A stretch of 43,053 nt of DNA. Origin: a bacterium. GTDB taxonomy: Bacteria > Sysuimicrobiota > Sysuimicrobiia > Sysuimicrobiales > Segetimicrobiaceae. The notes under the pieces are model-generated. The model did no database searches, was not told the DNA's origin, and saw nothing but the letters and a program-made list of their open reading frames with translations. The stretch spans positions 1 to 43,053 of the forward strand of contig DATGFS010000007.1 in the NCBI GenBank assembly GCA_035308905.1, read 5' to 3'. The number at the start of each line of letters is the position of its first letter. Position 1 is the first letter of the stretch. Position numbers and translations under genes: made by a program. Below, in pieces: positions 1 through 7,757 of the stretch.

Positions 1-140
1 GCGCTGGGAGGAGACCTACAACAACGTCCGGCCGCACCAGGCGCTCGGTTACCTCACTCCGAACGAGTACCTCGCTCAATGGCAGGCGGCTCAGCGATGA
101 ATTTGGAGGCTGGTGTAGTCGGATCTACTGGACCAGTACA
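1..140 (+). mobile_element. 3' end of an insertion sequence (IS3/IS481-type)
   Basis: The window opens inside an integrase-type transposase reading frame (stop at 98-100). The following 40 nt contain palindromic sequence typical of an IS end: TACTGG-A-CCAGTA at 126-138, then ACA at 138-140. IS3/IS481-like elements usually end in 5'-TG...CA-3', so I place the right boundary near 140 by inference. The left end lies outside the window. The target-site duplication cannot be tested here. The element stops about 5 nt before the -35 box of the his promoter. Confidence 0.6.
2..100 (+). CDS. IS3/IS481-family transposase, C-terminal fragment (truncated by window edge)
   Basis: Only the last 32 codons are present, in the frame starting at base 2. 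They read RWEETYNNVRPHQALGYLTP and continue to a TGA at 98-100. The YN..RPHQALGY.TP block is the conserved C-terminal signature of rve-type (DDE) integrases of the IS3, IS481 and related families, just after the catalytic glutamate helix. The catalytic DDE residues lie upstream, outside the window, so activity cannot be judged. The family is sure; which IS family it belongs to is not. Confidence 0.75.
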   Translation, partial: RWEETYNNVRPHQALGYLTPNEYLAQWQAAQR

Positions 141-145
141 ACCGG

Positions 146-174
146 TTGACGGGCCGGCCGTCCCATGCTAGGAT
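146..174 (+). promoter_or_regulatory. Sigma70-type promoter of the his operon
   Basis: TTGACG at 146-151 is followed after exactly 17 nt by TAGGAT at 169-174, with an extended -10 TG at 166-167. Transcription would start near 181, giving a leader of about 40 nt before the hisZ ATG at 221, too short for a T-box or a classical his attenuator. In the leader CTTTA (200-204) can pair with TAAAG (211-215), leaving the GAGG ribosome-binding site in the loop. The promoter begins directly after the predicted IS end. Confidence 0.65.
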
Positions 175-220
175 AGCCGGGTGCTTCATCACTCTAGCGC
201 TTTATCGAGGTAAAGTACGC

Positions 221-1516
221 ATGCCGCGCGACCCGCGCGAACGCTGGCAACTGATTCCGTCCGGCACCCGCGACTGGCTGCCGCAGCAGGCGGCGCGCCT
301 TAGGGCGGCGACCGCCGGCGTGCTCGCGGAGGCGGCGCGCTGGGGCTACCGCGAGGTCGTCACGCCGACGATCGAGTACCTCGACGTGCTGGTGCGCGGC
401 GAGGGCGCCGACGCCGCGGACCGGCTGTTCAAACTCGTGGACCGGGGCGGCGAGCTGCTCGCGCTGCGGCCGGAGATGACGACGCCGGTGGCGCGGCTCG
501 TCGCGACCCGCCTGCGGGAAGAGCCGGTGCCGCTGCGCGTGGCCTACGCCGGATGGGTCTTCCGCGGACGCGAGGCCGGCTCGGCGCGCCTCAGGGAGTT
601 TCCGCAGGCCGGATGCGAGTTGATCGGGGCGCAGAACGTGGACGCCGACGCGGAGATCGTGGCCCTCGCCGTAGGCGCCCTGCGCGCCGCGGGGGCGCCG
701 GGCTTCTCGGTGAGCCTCGGGCATGTCGGGTTCCTGCAGGGCGTCCTCGCGGGCCTCGACCTTTCCGAGGAGGACGCTGTCGGCGTGCGCGCGCTCCTCT
801 ACCAAAAGGACTTCGTCGGCCTGCGGGATCTGCTCGAGCGCCACCGCGCCCCGGCGGATCGTCTCGACGCGCTCATGGCGCTGCCGGCCCTCCGCGGCGC
901 GGGCGCGCTCGAAGAGGCGCGGCGGCTCGTGCACACGCGGGAAGGCCGGGAGGTCGTCCGCGACCTCGAGCGCCTCGGGGAGGCGCTCGAGGCGCACGGG
1001 GTCGACGACGCGGTGACCATCGACCTGAGCATCATTCGTGATTTCGACTACTATACCGGCATCGTCTTCGAAGGGCACACCGCGACCCTGGGCGCCCCGC
1101 TGCTGGGCGGCGGCAGGTACGATCGCCTGCTCGAACGCTTCGGCATGCCGCTGCCGGCGACGGGATTCGCGATCCGCATCGAGCGCGTGCTGGCCGCGGA
1201 GATCGCCGGCGCGCCGGACGGCGCGGCGCAGGCATGGGTGCCGGACGCGGTGGTGGCGGCGGACGCGGGCTGCGGCGCCGAGGCTGCGGCGTGCGCCCGG
1301 GCGCTGCGGGCCGGCGGACTCGCGGTCGCGCTGGAAGTGCTCGGCCGGCCGTGGGAGCAGGTCGCGGCCGACGCCGCGCAGCGGGGGGTCGCGCGTGCGA
1401 TCCTCGTCGGCCGGGGAACGGCCCGGGTCCGGGAGGGCGCCGCGCCCGAGCGGACGGTGCCGGTCGCCGACGTGATGGGCGGCCGCGGCGCGGCCGCACG
1501 CGGCGGCGCATCGTGA
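221..1516 (+). CDS. hisZ: ATP phosphoribosyltransferase regulatory subunit HisZ
   Basis: This 431-aa protein is a histidyl-tRNA synthetase paralogue that forms a hetero-octamer with short HisG, activating it and mediating histidine feedback on the first step of histidine synthesis. The N-terminal two thirds is class II synthetase-like: it starts IPSGTRDWLP, has a motif-2-like arginine region (FRGREAGSARLREFPQ), and carries DFDYYTGIVFEGH and LLGGGRYDRLLERFG. The last ~100 residues form an alpha/beta domain like the anticodon-binding domain. The assignment as HisZ and not HisS rests on the directly downstream short hisG. I chose ATG 221 because GAGG at 207-210 sits 10 nt upstream and homology begins there; an in-frame TTG at 146 lies in the promoter. 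Its stop overlaps the hisG start. Confidence 0.9.
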   Translation: MPRDPRERWQLIPSGTRDWLPQQAARLRAATAGVLAEAARWGYREVVTPTIEYLDVLVRGEGADAADRLFKLVDRGGELLALRPEMTTPVARLVATRLREEPVPLRVAYAGWVFRGREAGSARLREFPQAGCELIGAQNVDADAEIVALAVGALRAAGAPGFSVSLGHVGFLQGVLAGLDLSEEDAVGVRALLYQKDFVGLRDLLERHRAPADRLDALMALPALRGAGALEEARRLVHTREGREVVRDLERLGEALEAHGVDDAVTIDLSIIRDFDYYTGIVFEGHTATLGAPLLGGGRYDRLLERFGMPLPATGFAIRIERVLAAEIAGAPDGAAQAWVPDAVVAADAGCGAEAAACARALRAGGLAVALEVLGRPWEQVAADAAQRGVARAILVGRGTARVREGAAPERTVPVADVMGGRGAAARGGAS

Positions 1517-2202
1517 CGCCTCGGCCTGAACGAAAAGCGCTCGTGACCGTCGCGGTGCCGTCCGGCCGTCTGCTGGACGGCGCGATGCGGATCCTCGACG
1601 CGGCCGGCTACCTCGACGGCGACGCGTGGCGCGAGAGCCGCCGGTTGATCGTAGAGGGCGCCGAGCCCGGGATGCGGTGCCTGATCGCCAAGCCGGTCGA
1701 TCTGCTGACCTATGTCGAGCACGGCGCCGCCGATCTCGGGATCGCCGGGAAGGATGTGCTGCTCGAGCAGGGCCGCGACGTCTACGAACTGGTCGACCTC
1801 GGCTTCGGGGCGTGCCGCGGCGTGCTCGCCTTCCCGGGACGGCTCGCGGCGACGTGGGAGCGCCTCACGCCGCTGCGCATCGCGACCAAGTATCCGCACG
1901 TCACGGAGCGGCACTTTTGGGGACAGGGCCGGCCGGTTGAGATCATCCCGATGAACGGCACCGTCGAACTGGCGCCGCTCGTCGGTCTGGCCGACGGGAT
2001 CATGGATCTCGTGATGAGCGGGCGCACGCTGCGTGAGAACGGACTCGTGGAGGTCGCGGAATTGTTCCAGTCTACGGCGCGCCTCGTGGTGAACCGGATC
2101 AGCCTGCGCAGCCGCGCCGACGCGGTTGCCGCGGTGATCGATCGCGTGCGCGCCGCGGTCGCGCCCCCGGCATCCGCCGGGGGCGTCACGCCGCCCGCCT
2201 GA
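1513..2202 (+). CDS. hisG: ATP phosphoribosyltransferase catalytic subunit, short form
   Basis: HisG condenses ATP with PRPP to give N1-(5-phosphoribosyl)-ATP, the committed step of histidine synthesis. The 229-aa product is the short form, lacking the C-terminal ACT-like regulatory domain, which fits its dependence on the adjacent HisZ. Visible family features are AVPSGRLLDGAM at the N-terminus, the GAADLGIAGKD block, TKYPHVTERHFWGQG, and the PRPP-binding-loop region MNGTVELAPLVGLADGIMDLV. It starts with GTG at 1513 in a GTGA overlap with the hisZ stop, implying translational coupling. The last ~15 residues (alanine, proline, glycine) are an unstructured-looking tail. Confidence 0.93.
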   Translation: MTPRPERKALVTVAVPSGRLLDGAMRILDAAGYLDGDAWRESRRLIVEGAEPGMRCLIAKPVDLLTYVEHGAADLGIAGKDVLLEQGRDVYELVDLGFGACRGVLAFPGRLAATWERLTPLRIATKYPHVTERHFWGQGRPVEIIPMNGTVELAPLVGLADGIMDLVMSGRTLRENGLVEVAELFQSTARLVVNRISLRSRADAVAAVIDRVRAAVAPPASAGGVTPPA

Positions 2203-2216
2203 ACGGAGGGAGAATC

Positions 2217-3527
2217 GTGGACGTCGTCCGGCTGGCCGAGGCATCCCCCGAGCGTCTGCAGCGGATTCTGCGCCGCTCGAGCGCGGAGATTTTCGACCCC
2301 GCGCGCGTCGCGCACGTCGGCGCGATCATCGACGATGTCGAGCGGCGCGGCGACGCCGCGATCGTCGACTACACCGCGCAGTACGATGGCGTGACGCTCG
2401 CGCCGGAGCGCCTGATGGTGGCCCGCGACGAGGTGCGCCGGGCGCACGAGGCGATCGACGACGGGCTGCGCAGCGCGCTCAGCGCGTCGATCGAGCGTAC
2501 GCGGCGCTACAACGAGCGCCTGCGGCCGCCGGGGCTCACGCTCGATGAGCTCGAGCCGGGGATCACCACCGGCGTGAAGTGGTCGGCGGTCGACGGCGCC
2601 GGCGTCTACGTCCCGAGCGGGAAGGGAACGTTTCCATCGACGCTTGTGACGCTCGTGACCCCGGCGGTCGTCGCCGGCGTCGAGGAGATCGCGGTCGTCG
2701 TTCCGCCCCGCGCGGACGGGACCGTCGATCCGGCGATCCTCGTCGCCGCGGATCTGTTGGGTGTGCCGCAGGTCTTCCGCTGCAACGGCGTCGCCGGGAT
2801 CGCGGGGCTTGCGTTCGGCACCGCGACGCTGCCGCGCGTGCGGCTGCTCGGCGGCCCCGGCAACCCCTACGTGACCGCGGCGCAGATCGCCGTCCAGTCT
2901 CGGGGCGTGCGTCTCCTGTCGGTGCTCGGGCCGACCGAGTCGATGATCCTCGCCGACGAGAGCGCGGATACGGACCGCCTGGCGCTCGACCTCCTCAACG
3001 AGGCGGAGCACGGGACGGACTCCGCGGCGCTGCTCGTCACCCCGTCGGCGGCGGTGATCGACGACGTGCAGGAGCGCCTGCCCCGGTACCTCGCGCAGCT
3101 GCCGGAGCGCCGCCGCGGATTCGCGGAGGCGGCGACGCGCGATTACGGCGGTGCGATCCTCGCCCGGTCGATGGAGGAGGCCCTCGCGTTCGTCAACCTC
3201 TACGCGCCCGAACACCTGCAGATCGCGACCCGCGATCCGCTCGGGACGCTCGGCCGGGTCCGGCATGCCGGCGAGGTGCTGCTCGGTCAGGACACGCCGT
3301 TCTCAGCCGGCAACTACGCGATCGGCGTGCCCGCCGCGCTGCCGACGTCGGGATTTGCCCGGGTCGCCTCGGGAGTGACGGTGATGAGTTACCTCAAGGC
3401 GACGTCCGTGGCCGGGCTCGACGAGCGCGGGCTGGCCGCGGTGCGGCCGGTCGTCGAGCGCCTCGGCCGGTACGAAGACTTCCCCGCGCACGTCCTGGCC
3501 GTCACAGCGCGGGGGGTCGACGCGTGA
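2217..3527 (+). CDS. hisD: Histidinol dehydrogenase
   Basis: This cytosolic zinc enzyme oxidises L-histidinol to L-histidine in two NAD-dependent steps, the end of the pathway. At 436 aa it is full length for the family. Characteristic segments are GVYVPSGKGTFPSTL, RLLGGPGNPYVTAAQ, the zinc and active-site region ADTDRLALDLLNEAEHGTDS, and NLYAPEHLQI with the catalytic Glu-His pair. GTG 2217 is preceded by GGAGGG (2204-2209) at good spacing. The gene lies 14 nt after hisG and its stop overlaps the hisB start as GTGA. Confidence 0.95.
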   Translation: MDVVRLAEASPERLQRILRRSSAEIFDPARVAHVGAIIDDVERRGDAAIVDYTAQYDGVTLAPERLMVARDEVRRAHEAIDDGLRSALSASIERTRRYNERLRPPGLTLDELEPGITTGVKWSAVDGAGVYVPSGKGTFPSTLVTLVTPAVVAGVEEIAVVVPPRADGTVDPAILVAADLLGVPQVFRCNGVAGIAGLAFGTATLPRVRLLGGPGNPYVTAAQIAVQSRGVRLLSVLGPTESMILADESADTDRLALDLLNEAEHGTDSAALLVTPSAAVIDDVQERLPRYLAQLPERRRGFAEAATRDYGGAILARSMEEALAFVNLYAPEHLQIATRDPLGTLGRVRHAGEVLLGQDTPFSAGNYAIGVPAALPTSGFARVASGVTVMSYLKATSVAGLDERGLAAVRPVVERLGRYEDFPAHVLAVTARGVDA

Positions 3528-4114
3528 CCCGCGTGGGCCGCGCGTCGCGCGCGACGGGGGAGACGAAGCTCGAGGTCCGCCTGGACCTCGACGGGACCGG
3601 CCGCGCGGAGATCGCGACCGGCGTGCCGTTCCTCGACCACATGCTCGAGCAGATCGCGCGGCACGGCCGGTTTGACCTGTCGCTCGCGGCGTCGGGGGAC
3701 CTCGAGATCGACGCGCATCACACCGTCGAGGACGTGGGCATCGCGCTCGGCCGGGCGTTCAAGGACGCGGTCGGGGCCGGCGCCGGGATCTTCCGGTACG
3801 CCTCCGCGCACGCGCCGCTCGACGAGGCGCTCGTGCTCGCCGTGGTCGACGTCAGCGGCCGGCCGTACCTGCATTACGCGGTGCCCGTGACACGCCAGCG
3901 CCTCGGCGCCTACGACACGGACCTCACCGAGGAATTCTTCCGCGCGTTCGCGATGAACGCCGGGATCACCCTGCACGTGATCCTGCTGCACGGCCGGAAC
4001 GGCCATCACATCATCGAGGCCGCCTTCAAGGCGCTGGCGCTCGCGCTCGACCGCGCGACGCAGCACGATCCTCGCGTCGAGGGCGTGCCGTCGACGAAGG
4101 GCATCCTCGAGTGA
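3524..4114 (+). CDS. hisB: Imidazoleglycerol-phosphate dehydratase
   Basis: HisB dehydrates imidazole glycerol phosphate to imidazole acetol phosphate. The product has 196 aa and is the single-domain bacterial type with no N-terminal HAD histidinol-phosphatase domain. It carries the two-fold repeated metal-binding motifs: FLDHMLEQIARHG, then DAHHTVEDVGIALG, then HVILLHGRNGHHIIEAAFKAL. The HH pairs are the Mn(II) ligands of this family. It starts with GTG in a GTGA overlap with hisD. Because the HAD domain is missing, histidinol-phosphate phosphatase activity must come from another protein. Confidence 0.95.
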   Translation: MTRVGRASRATGETKLEVRLDLDGTGRAEIATGVPFLDHMLEQIARHGRFDLSLAASGDLEIDAHHTVEDVGIALGRAFKDAVGAGAGIFRYASAHAPLDEALVLAVVDVSGRPYLHYAVPVTRQRLGAYDTDLTEEFFRAFAMNAGITLHVILLHGRNGHHIIEAAFKALALALDRATQHDPRVEGVPSTKGILE

Positions 4115-4737
4115 TCGCGGTCGCGGACTACGGCGCCGGCAACCTGCACAGCATCGGCATGGGCCTGCGCCGGCGGGGGCTCGACGTGCGGGTGACCGAC
4201 GACCCGCGCGTGCTGGACACGGCAGCGGCCCTGGTCGTTCCCGGCGACGGTGCGTTCGGACCGGCGATGGCGCGCCTGCGGGAGTCGGGATTCGCCGAGC
4301 GGATCATCGCCTACGTGCGGTCCGGCCGGCCGTTTCTCGGCGTCTGCCTCGGGATGCAGCTGCTGTTCGACGAGAGCGTGGAAGGCGGATCGAACCGCGG
4401 CCTCGGCGTGCTGCCGGGCCGTGTCGTGCGCCTGCCGGAGACCGTGAAGATCCCCCACATGGGCTGGAACCAGCTGCGGATCGACCGGCCCTCGCCGCTG
4501 CTCGAGGGCGTGCCGTCCGGCGCCTACGTGTACTTCGTGCACTCCTATTACTGCGCGCCGTCGGATCCCGCGCTCGTCGCGGCGACGGCGTCCTACGGCG
4601 CCGACATCGCGGCCGTCGCGGGCCGCGGCAATGTCTGGGCGACGCAGTTTCACCCCGAGAAATCCGGGGAGATCGGCGAACGGATCCTCAACAACTTCGC
4701 GCGGTGGGCCGCCGGTGTTGGTGCTGCCGGCGGTTGA
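4111..4737 (+). CDS. hisH: Imidazole glycerol phosphate synthase, glutaminase subunit
   Basis: HisH is the class I glutamine amidotransferase that makes ammonia from glutamine and channels it to HisF. The 208-aa product shows the nucleophile elbow FLGVCLGMQLLFD with Cys79 and the HPEKSG motif with His181 and Glu183, completing the catalytic triad. GGAFGPAM-like oxyanion-region sequence is seen as PGDGAFGPAM (residues 44-53). It starts with GTG overlapping the hisB stop. The 3' end overlaps hisA by 23 nt, an overlap longer than elsewhere in the operon. Confidence 0.95.
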   Translation: MIAVADYGAGNLHSIGMGLRRRGLDVRVTDDPRVLDTAAALVVPGDGAFGPAMARLRESGFAERIIAYVRSGRPFLGVCLGMQLLFDESVEGGSNRGLGVLPGRVVRLPETVKIPHMGWNQLRIDRPSPLLEGVPSGAYVYFVHSYYCAPSDPALVAATASYGADIAAVAGRGNVWATQFHPEKSGEIGERILNNFARWAAGVGAAGG

Positions 4738-5455
4738 CATCCGCGGCGGGCGCGCCGTGCGTCTGATCCAGGGCGAGCGGCACCGCGAGCGCGTGTACGA
4801 CGACGATCCGGTGGCGGCGGCGCGGCGCTGGACGGCGGCGGGCGCGACGTGGCTGCACGTCGTGGATCTCGACGGCGCCTTCGGCGGCCGGCCCGGCAAC
4901 TCGGACGCGGTCGGCCGGATCCTCGCGGCCGCCGGCGTGCCGGTGCAGGTGGGCGGCGGCGTGCGCGATCTCGAGACGATCGAGCGCCTGCTCGACGCCG
5001 GCGCGGCCCGCGTGATTCTCGGCACCGCCGCGGTGAGCGCGCCGGATCTGCTGCGCGCCGCGTGCGCGCGGTTCGGAGAGCGCATCGCCGCGGCCGTCGA
5101 CGCCCGCGACGGCCGCGTGGTCACGGAGGGATGGACGGCGGAGACCGCGCTGACCGCGCTCGAGGCGGCCGTCCGGGTGGTCGAGGCGGGCGTGCGGAGG
5201 ATCGTCTACACCGACACGCGCCGCGACGGCATGCTCGGGGGGCCGGATCTCGCGCCGCTCGGGGACTTGCTCGCCGCGGCGGGCGTCCCCGTGATCGTGG
5301 CCGGTGGGGTGTCGTCGGCCGACGACGTGCGGCGTCTCCGGCGGCTCGAGCCGGCGGGACTCGAAGGGGCGATCGTCGGCCGCGCCCTCTACGAAGGCGG
5401 CGTGCGGCTGGAGGACCTGCTTGCGGCGGCGGCCGTCGGTCCGGAGGGCACCTGA
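4715..5455 (+). CDS. hisA: ProFAR isomerase (phosphoribosylformimino-AICAR-P isomerase)
   Basis: HisA is a (beta/alpha)8 isomerase that performs the Amadori rearrangement of ProFAR to PRFAR. The 246-aa product begins [17 protein letters not shown] with the catalytic base Asp8. A second acidic position follows at Asp129 in AAVDARDG, and the phosphate-binding loops VQVGGGVRD and IVAGGVSS are both present. GTG 4715 is preferred because it gives the standard length and spacing to Asp8. GTG 4721 would remove two residues and cannot be excluded. Its stop shares one base with the hisF ATG (TGATG). Confidence 0.93.
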   Translation: MLVLPAVDIRGGRAVRLIQGERHRERVYDDDPVAAARRWTAAGATWLHVVDLDGAFGGRPGNSDAVGRILAAAGVPVQVGGGVRDLETIERLLDAGAARVILGTAAVSAPDLLRAACARFGERIAAAVDARDGRVVTEGWTAETALTALEAAVRVVEAGVRRIVYTDTRRDGMLGGPDLAPLGDLLAAAGVPVIVAGGVSSADDVRRLRRLEPAGLEGAIVGRALYEGGVRLEDLLAAAAVGPEGT

Positions 5456-6285
5456 TGCTGGCCCGGCGCGTCGTCGCCTGCCTCGACGTGAAGGACGGCC
5501 GCGTGGTGAAGGGCACGCGCTTCGTCAACCTGCGCGACGCCGGCGACCCCGTCGAGCTGGCCGCCGTCTACGACCGCGAAGGTGCCGACGAGGTCGTCTT
5601 CCTCGACATCACGGCGAGCCACGAGGGCCGCGGCATCATGGAAGACGTCGTCCGGCGGACCGCGGAGGTGTTGACGATTCCGTTCACCGTCGGGGGCGGG
5701 CTCTCCACGGCGGACGATCTCCGCCGCATGCTGCGCGCCGGCGCGGACAAGGTCGGGGTGAACACCGCCGCGGTGCGGCGTCCCGATCTGATCCGCGAAG
5801 GCGCCGAACAGTTCGGCAGCCAGTGCATCGTGGTCGCGATCGACGCGAAGCGCACGGCGGCCGGACCGGCGGGCGCCGTCAGGTGGGAGGTCTTCACGCA
5901 CGGCGGCCGTCGGCCGGCGGGCGTGGACGCGGTGGAATGGGCGCAGCGCGCCGCCCGGCTCGGCGCCGGTGAGATTTTGTTGACGAGCATGGACCAGGAC
6001 GGCCGCGAGGACGGCTTCGACCTCGAACTGGTCCGGGCGGTGACGCGCGCCGTCCGGATTCCGGTGATCGCCTCCGGCGGCGCCGGCGTGCCCCGCCACT
6101 TCGTCGAAGCGGTTGCGGTCGCCGACGCGGACGCGGTCCTGGCCGCGTCGGTGTTTCACTATCGCACCTACAGCATCACGGCGGTGAAGGCCGCCATGGC
6201 GGCCGCGGGCATTCCCGTCCGGCCGGCGTCAACTTCAGGGCGGCCGGACGCGGATCGGCCGGCGGGCGGGGAGTCCAGCGGATGA
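5455..6285 (+). CDS. hisF: Imidazole glycerol phosphate synthase, cyclase subunit
   Basis: HisF uses ammonia from HisH to convert PRFAR into imidazole glycerol phosphate and AICAR. The (beta/alpha)8 barrel is complete: catalytic Asp11 in [13 protein letters not shown], Asp130 in VVAIDAKR, phosphate loops TVGGGLST and IASGGAG, and DGFDLELV. At 276 aa it is about 20 residues longer than usual. The extra length is a low-complexity Pro/Gly/Ser/Asp tail after residue ~255. The ATG overlaps the hisA stop by one base, and its own stop overlaps hisIE as ATGA. Confidence 0.95.
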   Translation: MLARRVVACLDVKDGRVVKGTRFVNLRDAGDPVELAAVYDREGADEVVFLDITASHEGRGIMEDVVRRTAEVLTIPFTVGGGLSTADDLRRMLRAGADKVGVNTAAVRRPDLIREGAEQFGSQCIVVAIDAKRTAAGPAGAVRWEVFTHGGRRPAGVDAVEWAQRAARLGAGEILLTSMDQDGREDGFDLELVRAVTRAVRIPVIASGGAGVPRHFVEAVAVADADAVLAASVFHYRTYSITAVKAAMAAAGIPVRPASTSGRPDADRPAGGESSG

Positions 6286-6938
6286 GCGATGCCGATACGA
6301 TCAGGTACGACGCCGCCGGGCTGGTGACGGTGGTGGCGCAGGACGCCGGCACCGGCGAGGTGCTGATGGTGGCGCACATGACGCGCGAAGCGCTCGAGCG
6401 CACGCTCGCCACCGGCCAGGCCTGGTATTGGAGCCGCAGCCGCCGGCAGTTGTGGCGGAAGGGCGAGACCTCGGGCCACACGCAGCGCGTCCTGGAAGTA
6501 CGAGGGGACTGCGACGGAGACGCTATTCTATTGAAGGTTGAGCAAACCGGCGCGGCCTGCCACACCGGCCATCGGTCGTGTTTCTATAGAAACGTGGCGC
6601 CGGACGGGCGGCTCGTGGAGGAGGGCGGCGCGCAGGCCCAGGCCGCGCGGCCGGCCGGCCCGGAGATTCTGACGGAACTCGCCGCCGTCCTCGCCGAGCG
6701 CCGCCGGGCGCCCGCGGCCGGGTCCTACACAGCCGGGCTGTTCGCGGAAGGCCTGGCGCGCCTGAATGAGAAAGTCATGGAAGAGGCCGCCGAGGTGACG
6801 CGGGCCGCCCGCAAGGAGACCCCCGGCCGGCTCGTGGAAGAAGCCGCCGATCTCTGGTTCCACTCGCTCGCTCTGCTCGTGTACCAGGGCATCAGTCCAT
6901 CGGAAGTCTTCGCGGAACTGGCCCGGCGGAGGCGCTGA
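6282..6938 (+). CDS. hisIE: Bifunctional phosphoribosyl-AMP cyclohydrolase / phosphoribosyl-ATP pyrophosphatase
   Basis: This fused protein carries out steps two and three of histidine synthesis. Residues 1-~110 are the HisI cyclohydrolase with the metal cluster GDCDGD (Asp76, Cys77, Asp78, Asp80) and Cys93 and Cys100 in ACHTGHRSC. After a Ala/Gly-rich linker, residues ~118-218 are the HisE all-alpha MazG-like pyrophosphatase, with [11 protein letters not shown] and [10 protein letters not shown] supplying the acidic Mg ligands. At 218 aa it has the usual length for the fusion. ATG 6282 overlaps the hisF stop. It is the last recognised his gene here. Confidence 0.94.
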   Translation: MSDADTIRYDAAGLVTVVAQDAGTGEVLMVAHMTREALERTLATGQAWYWSRSRRQLWRKGETSGHTQRVLEVRGDCDGDAILLKVEQTGAACHTGHRSCFYRNVAPDGRLVEEGGAQAQAARPAGPEILTELAAVLAERRRAPAAGSYTAGLFAEGLARLNEKVMEEAAEVTRAARKETPGRLVEEAADLWFHSLALLVYQGISPSEVFAELARRRR

Positions 6939-6952
6939 GAAACGGAGCGCGG

Positions 6953-7687
6953 GTGCGCTACGCGGTCTTCTCCGATGTCCATGCCAACATCGAGGCGCTG
7001 GAGGCGGTGCTCGCGGACGCGGCCCGCCGCTCGCCGGACGCCTATCTTTGTCTCGGCGACGTGGTCGGCTACGGCCCCGATCCCAACGCCTGCGTCGACC
7101 GGGTTCGCCGCCTCGGGGCGGCCGCCATTGCCGGCAACCACGACCGCGGCGCGGTCGGCGGCCTCGACCCCGCCGCGTTCTCACCGCTCGCGCGCGCGGC
7201 CATCGAATGGACCGCGCGTGAGCTGACCGAGGAGAACCGCGCGTTCCTCGCCGCGCTGCCCGATCGATTCGAGACACCGGCGTTTGTCGCCGTGCACGGC
7301 AGCCCCCGCGAGCCCGTGGAGGAGTACATTCTCGATCTGCCGACCGCGCTTGCGGTGTTCGCCGAGACCGACTTCCGCGTGTGCCTGGTCGGGCATACGC
7401 ACCTTCCGGTTGTGTTCGTGCGCGGCAAAGACGGCCACATCAGGGCGCAGGATCTCCGGGCGGACGATGTGGTGCGGCTATCCGGTACCTCCCGCTACAT
7501 CATTAACGGCGGCAGCGTCGGACAGCCGCGCGACGGCGACCCCCGCGCAGCCTATCTCATCTTCGACGACGGGGTCCCGGGTGTCACGCTGCATCGCGTC
7601 GACTATCCGATCGCGGCGACGCAGGCCAAGATGACCGCGCGCGGATTGCCGCCGCTGCTGTCGCGCCGCCTCGCCGCGGGGACGTAG
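6953..7687 (+). CDS. Calcineurin-like metallophosphoesterase (substrate unknown)
   Basis: This 244-aa protein has the full dinuclear-metal signature of the metallophosphoesterase superfamily: SDVHANIEAL (Asp8, His10), LCLGDVVGYGPDP (Asp36), AGNHDRG (Asn62, His63, Asp64), VHGSP (His115) and VGHTHLP (His148, His150). It resembles the YfcE/MJ0936-type subgroup, whose natural substrates are mostly unknown. There is no signal peptide, so it should be cytosolic. It starts with GTG 14 nt after hisIE, almost certainly in the same transcript. Because the operon lacks a histidinol-phosphate phosphatase, that activity is a possible but unproven role. Confidence 0.85.
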   Translation: MRYAVFSDVHANIEALEAVLADAARRSPDAYLCLGDVVGYGPDPNACVDRVRRLGAAAIAGNHDRGAVGGLDPAAFSPLARAAIEWTARELTEENRAFLAALPDRFETPAFVAVHGSPREPVEEYILDLPTALAVFAETDFRVCLVGHTHLPVVFVRGKDGHIRAQDLRADDVVRLSGTSRYIINGGSVGQPRDGDPRAAYLIFDDGVPGVTLHRVDYPIAATQAKMTARGLPPLLSRRLAAGT

Positions 7688-7757
7688 ACAGCGGAGGGAG
7701 CACTTTCCGGACCGCCGAAGCGGAACGCGGGGCGGATTCCCGAGCGGAGGGATACGT

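Noticed and set aside
181-220. T-box or his-leader attenuator before hisZ
   Set aside because: The leader from the predicted start is ~40 nt, with no His codon run and no terminator. Only a small 5-bp hairpin around the ribosome-binding site is present.
7690-7699. Orphan ribosome-binding site AGCGGAGGGA suggesting a small gene
   Set aside because: No start codon lies at proper distance, and no plausible frame follows before the S9 gene. It is only a duplicate of the site at 7743-7752.
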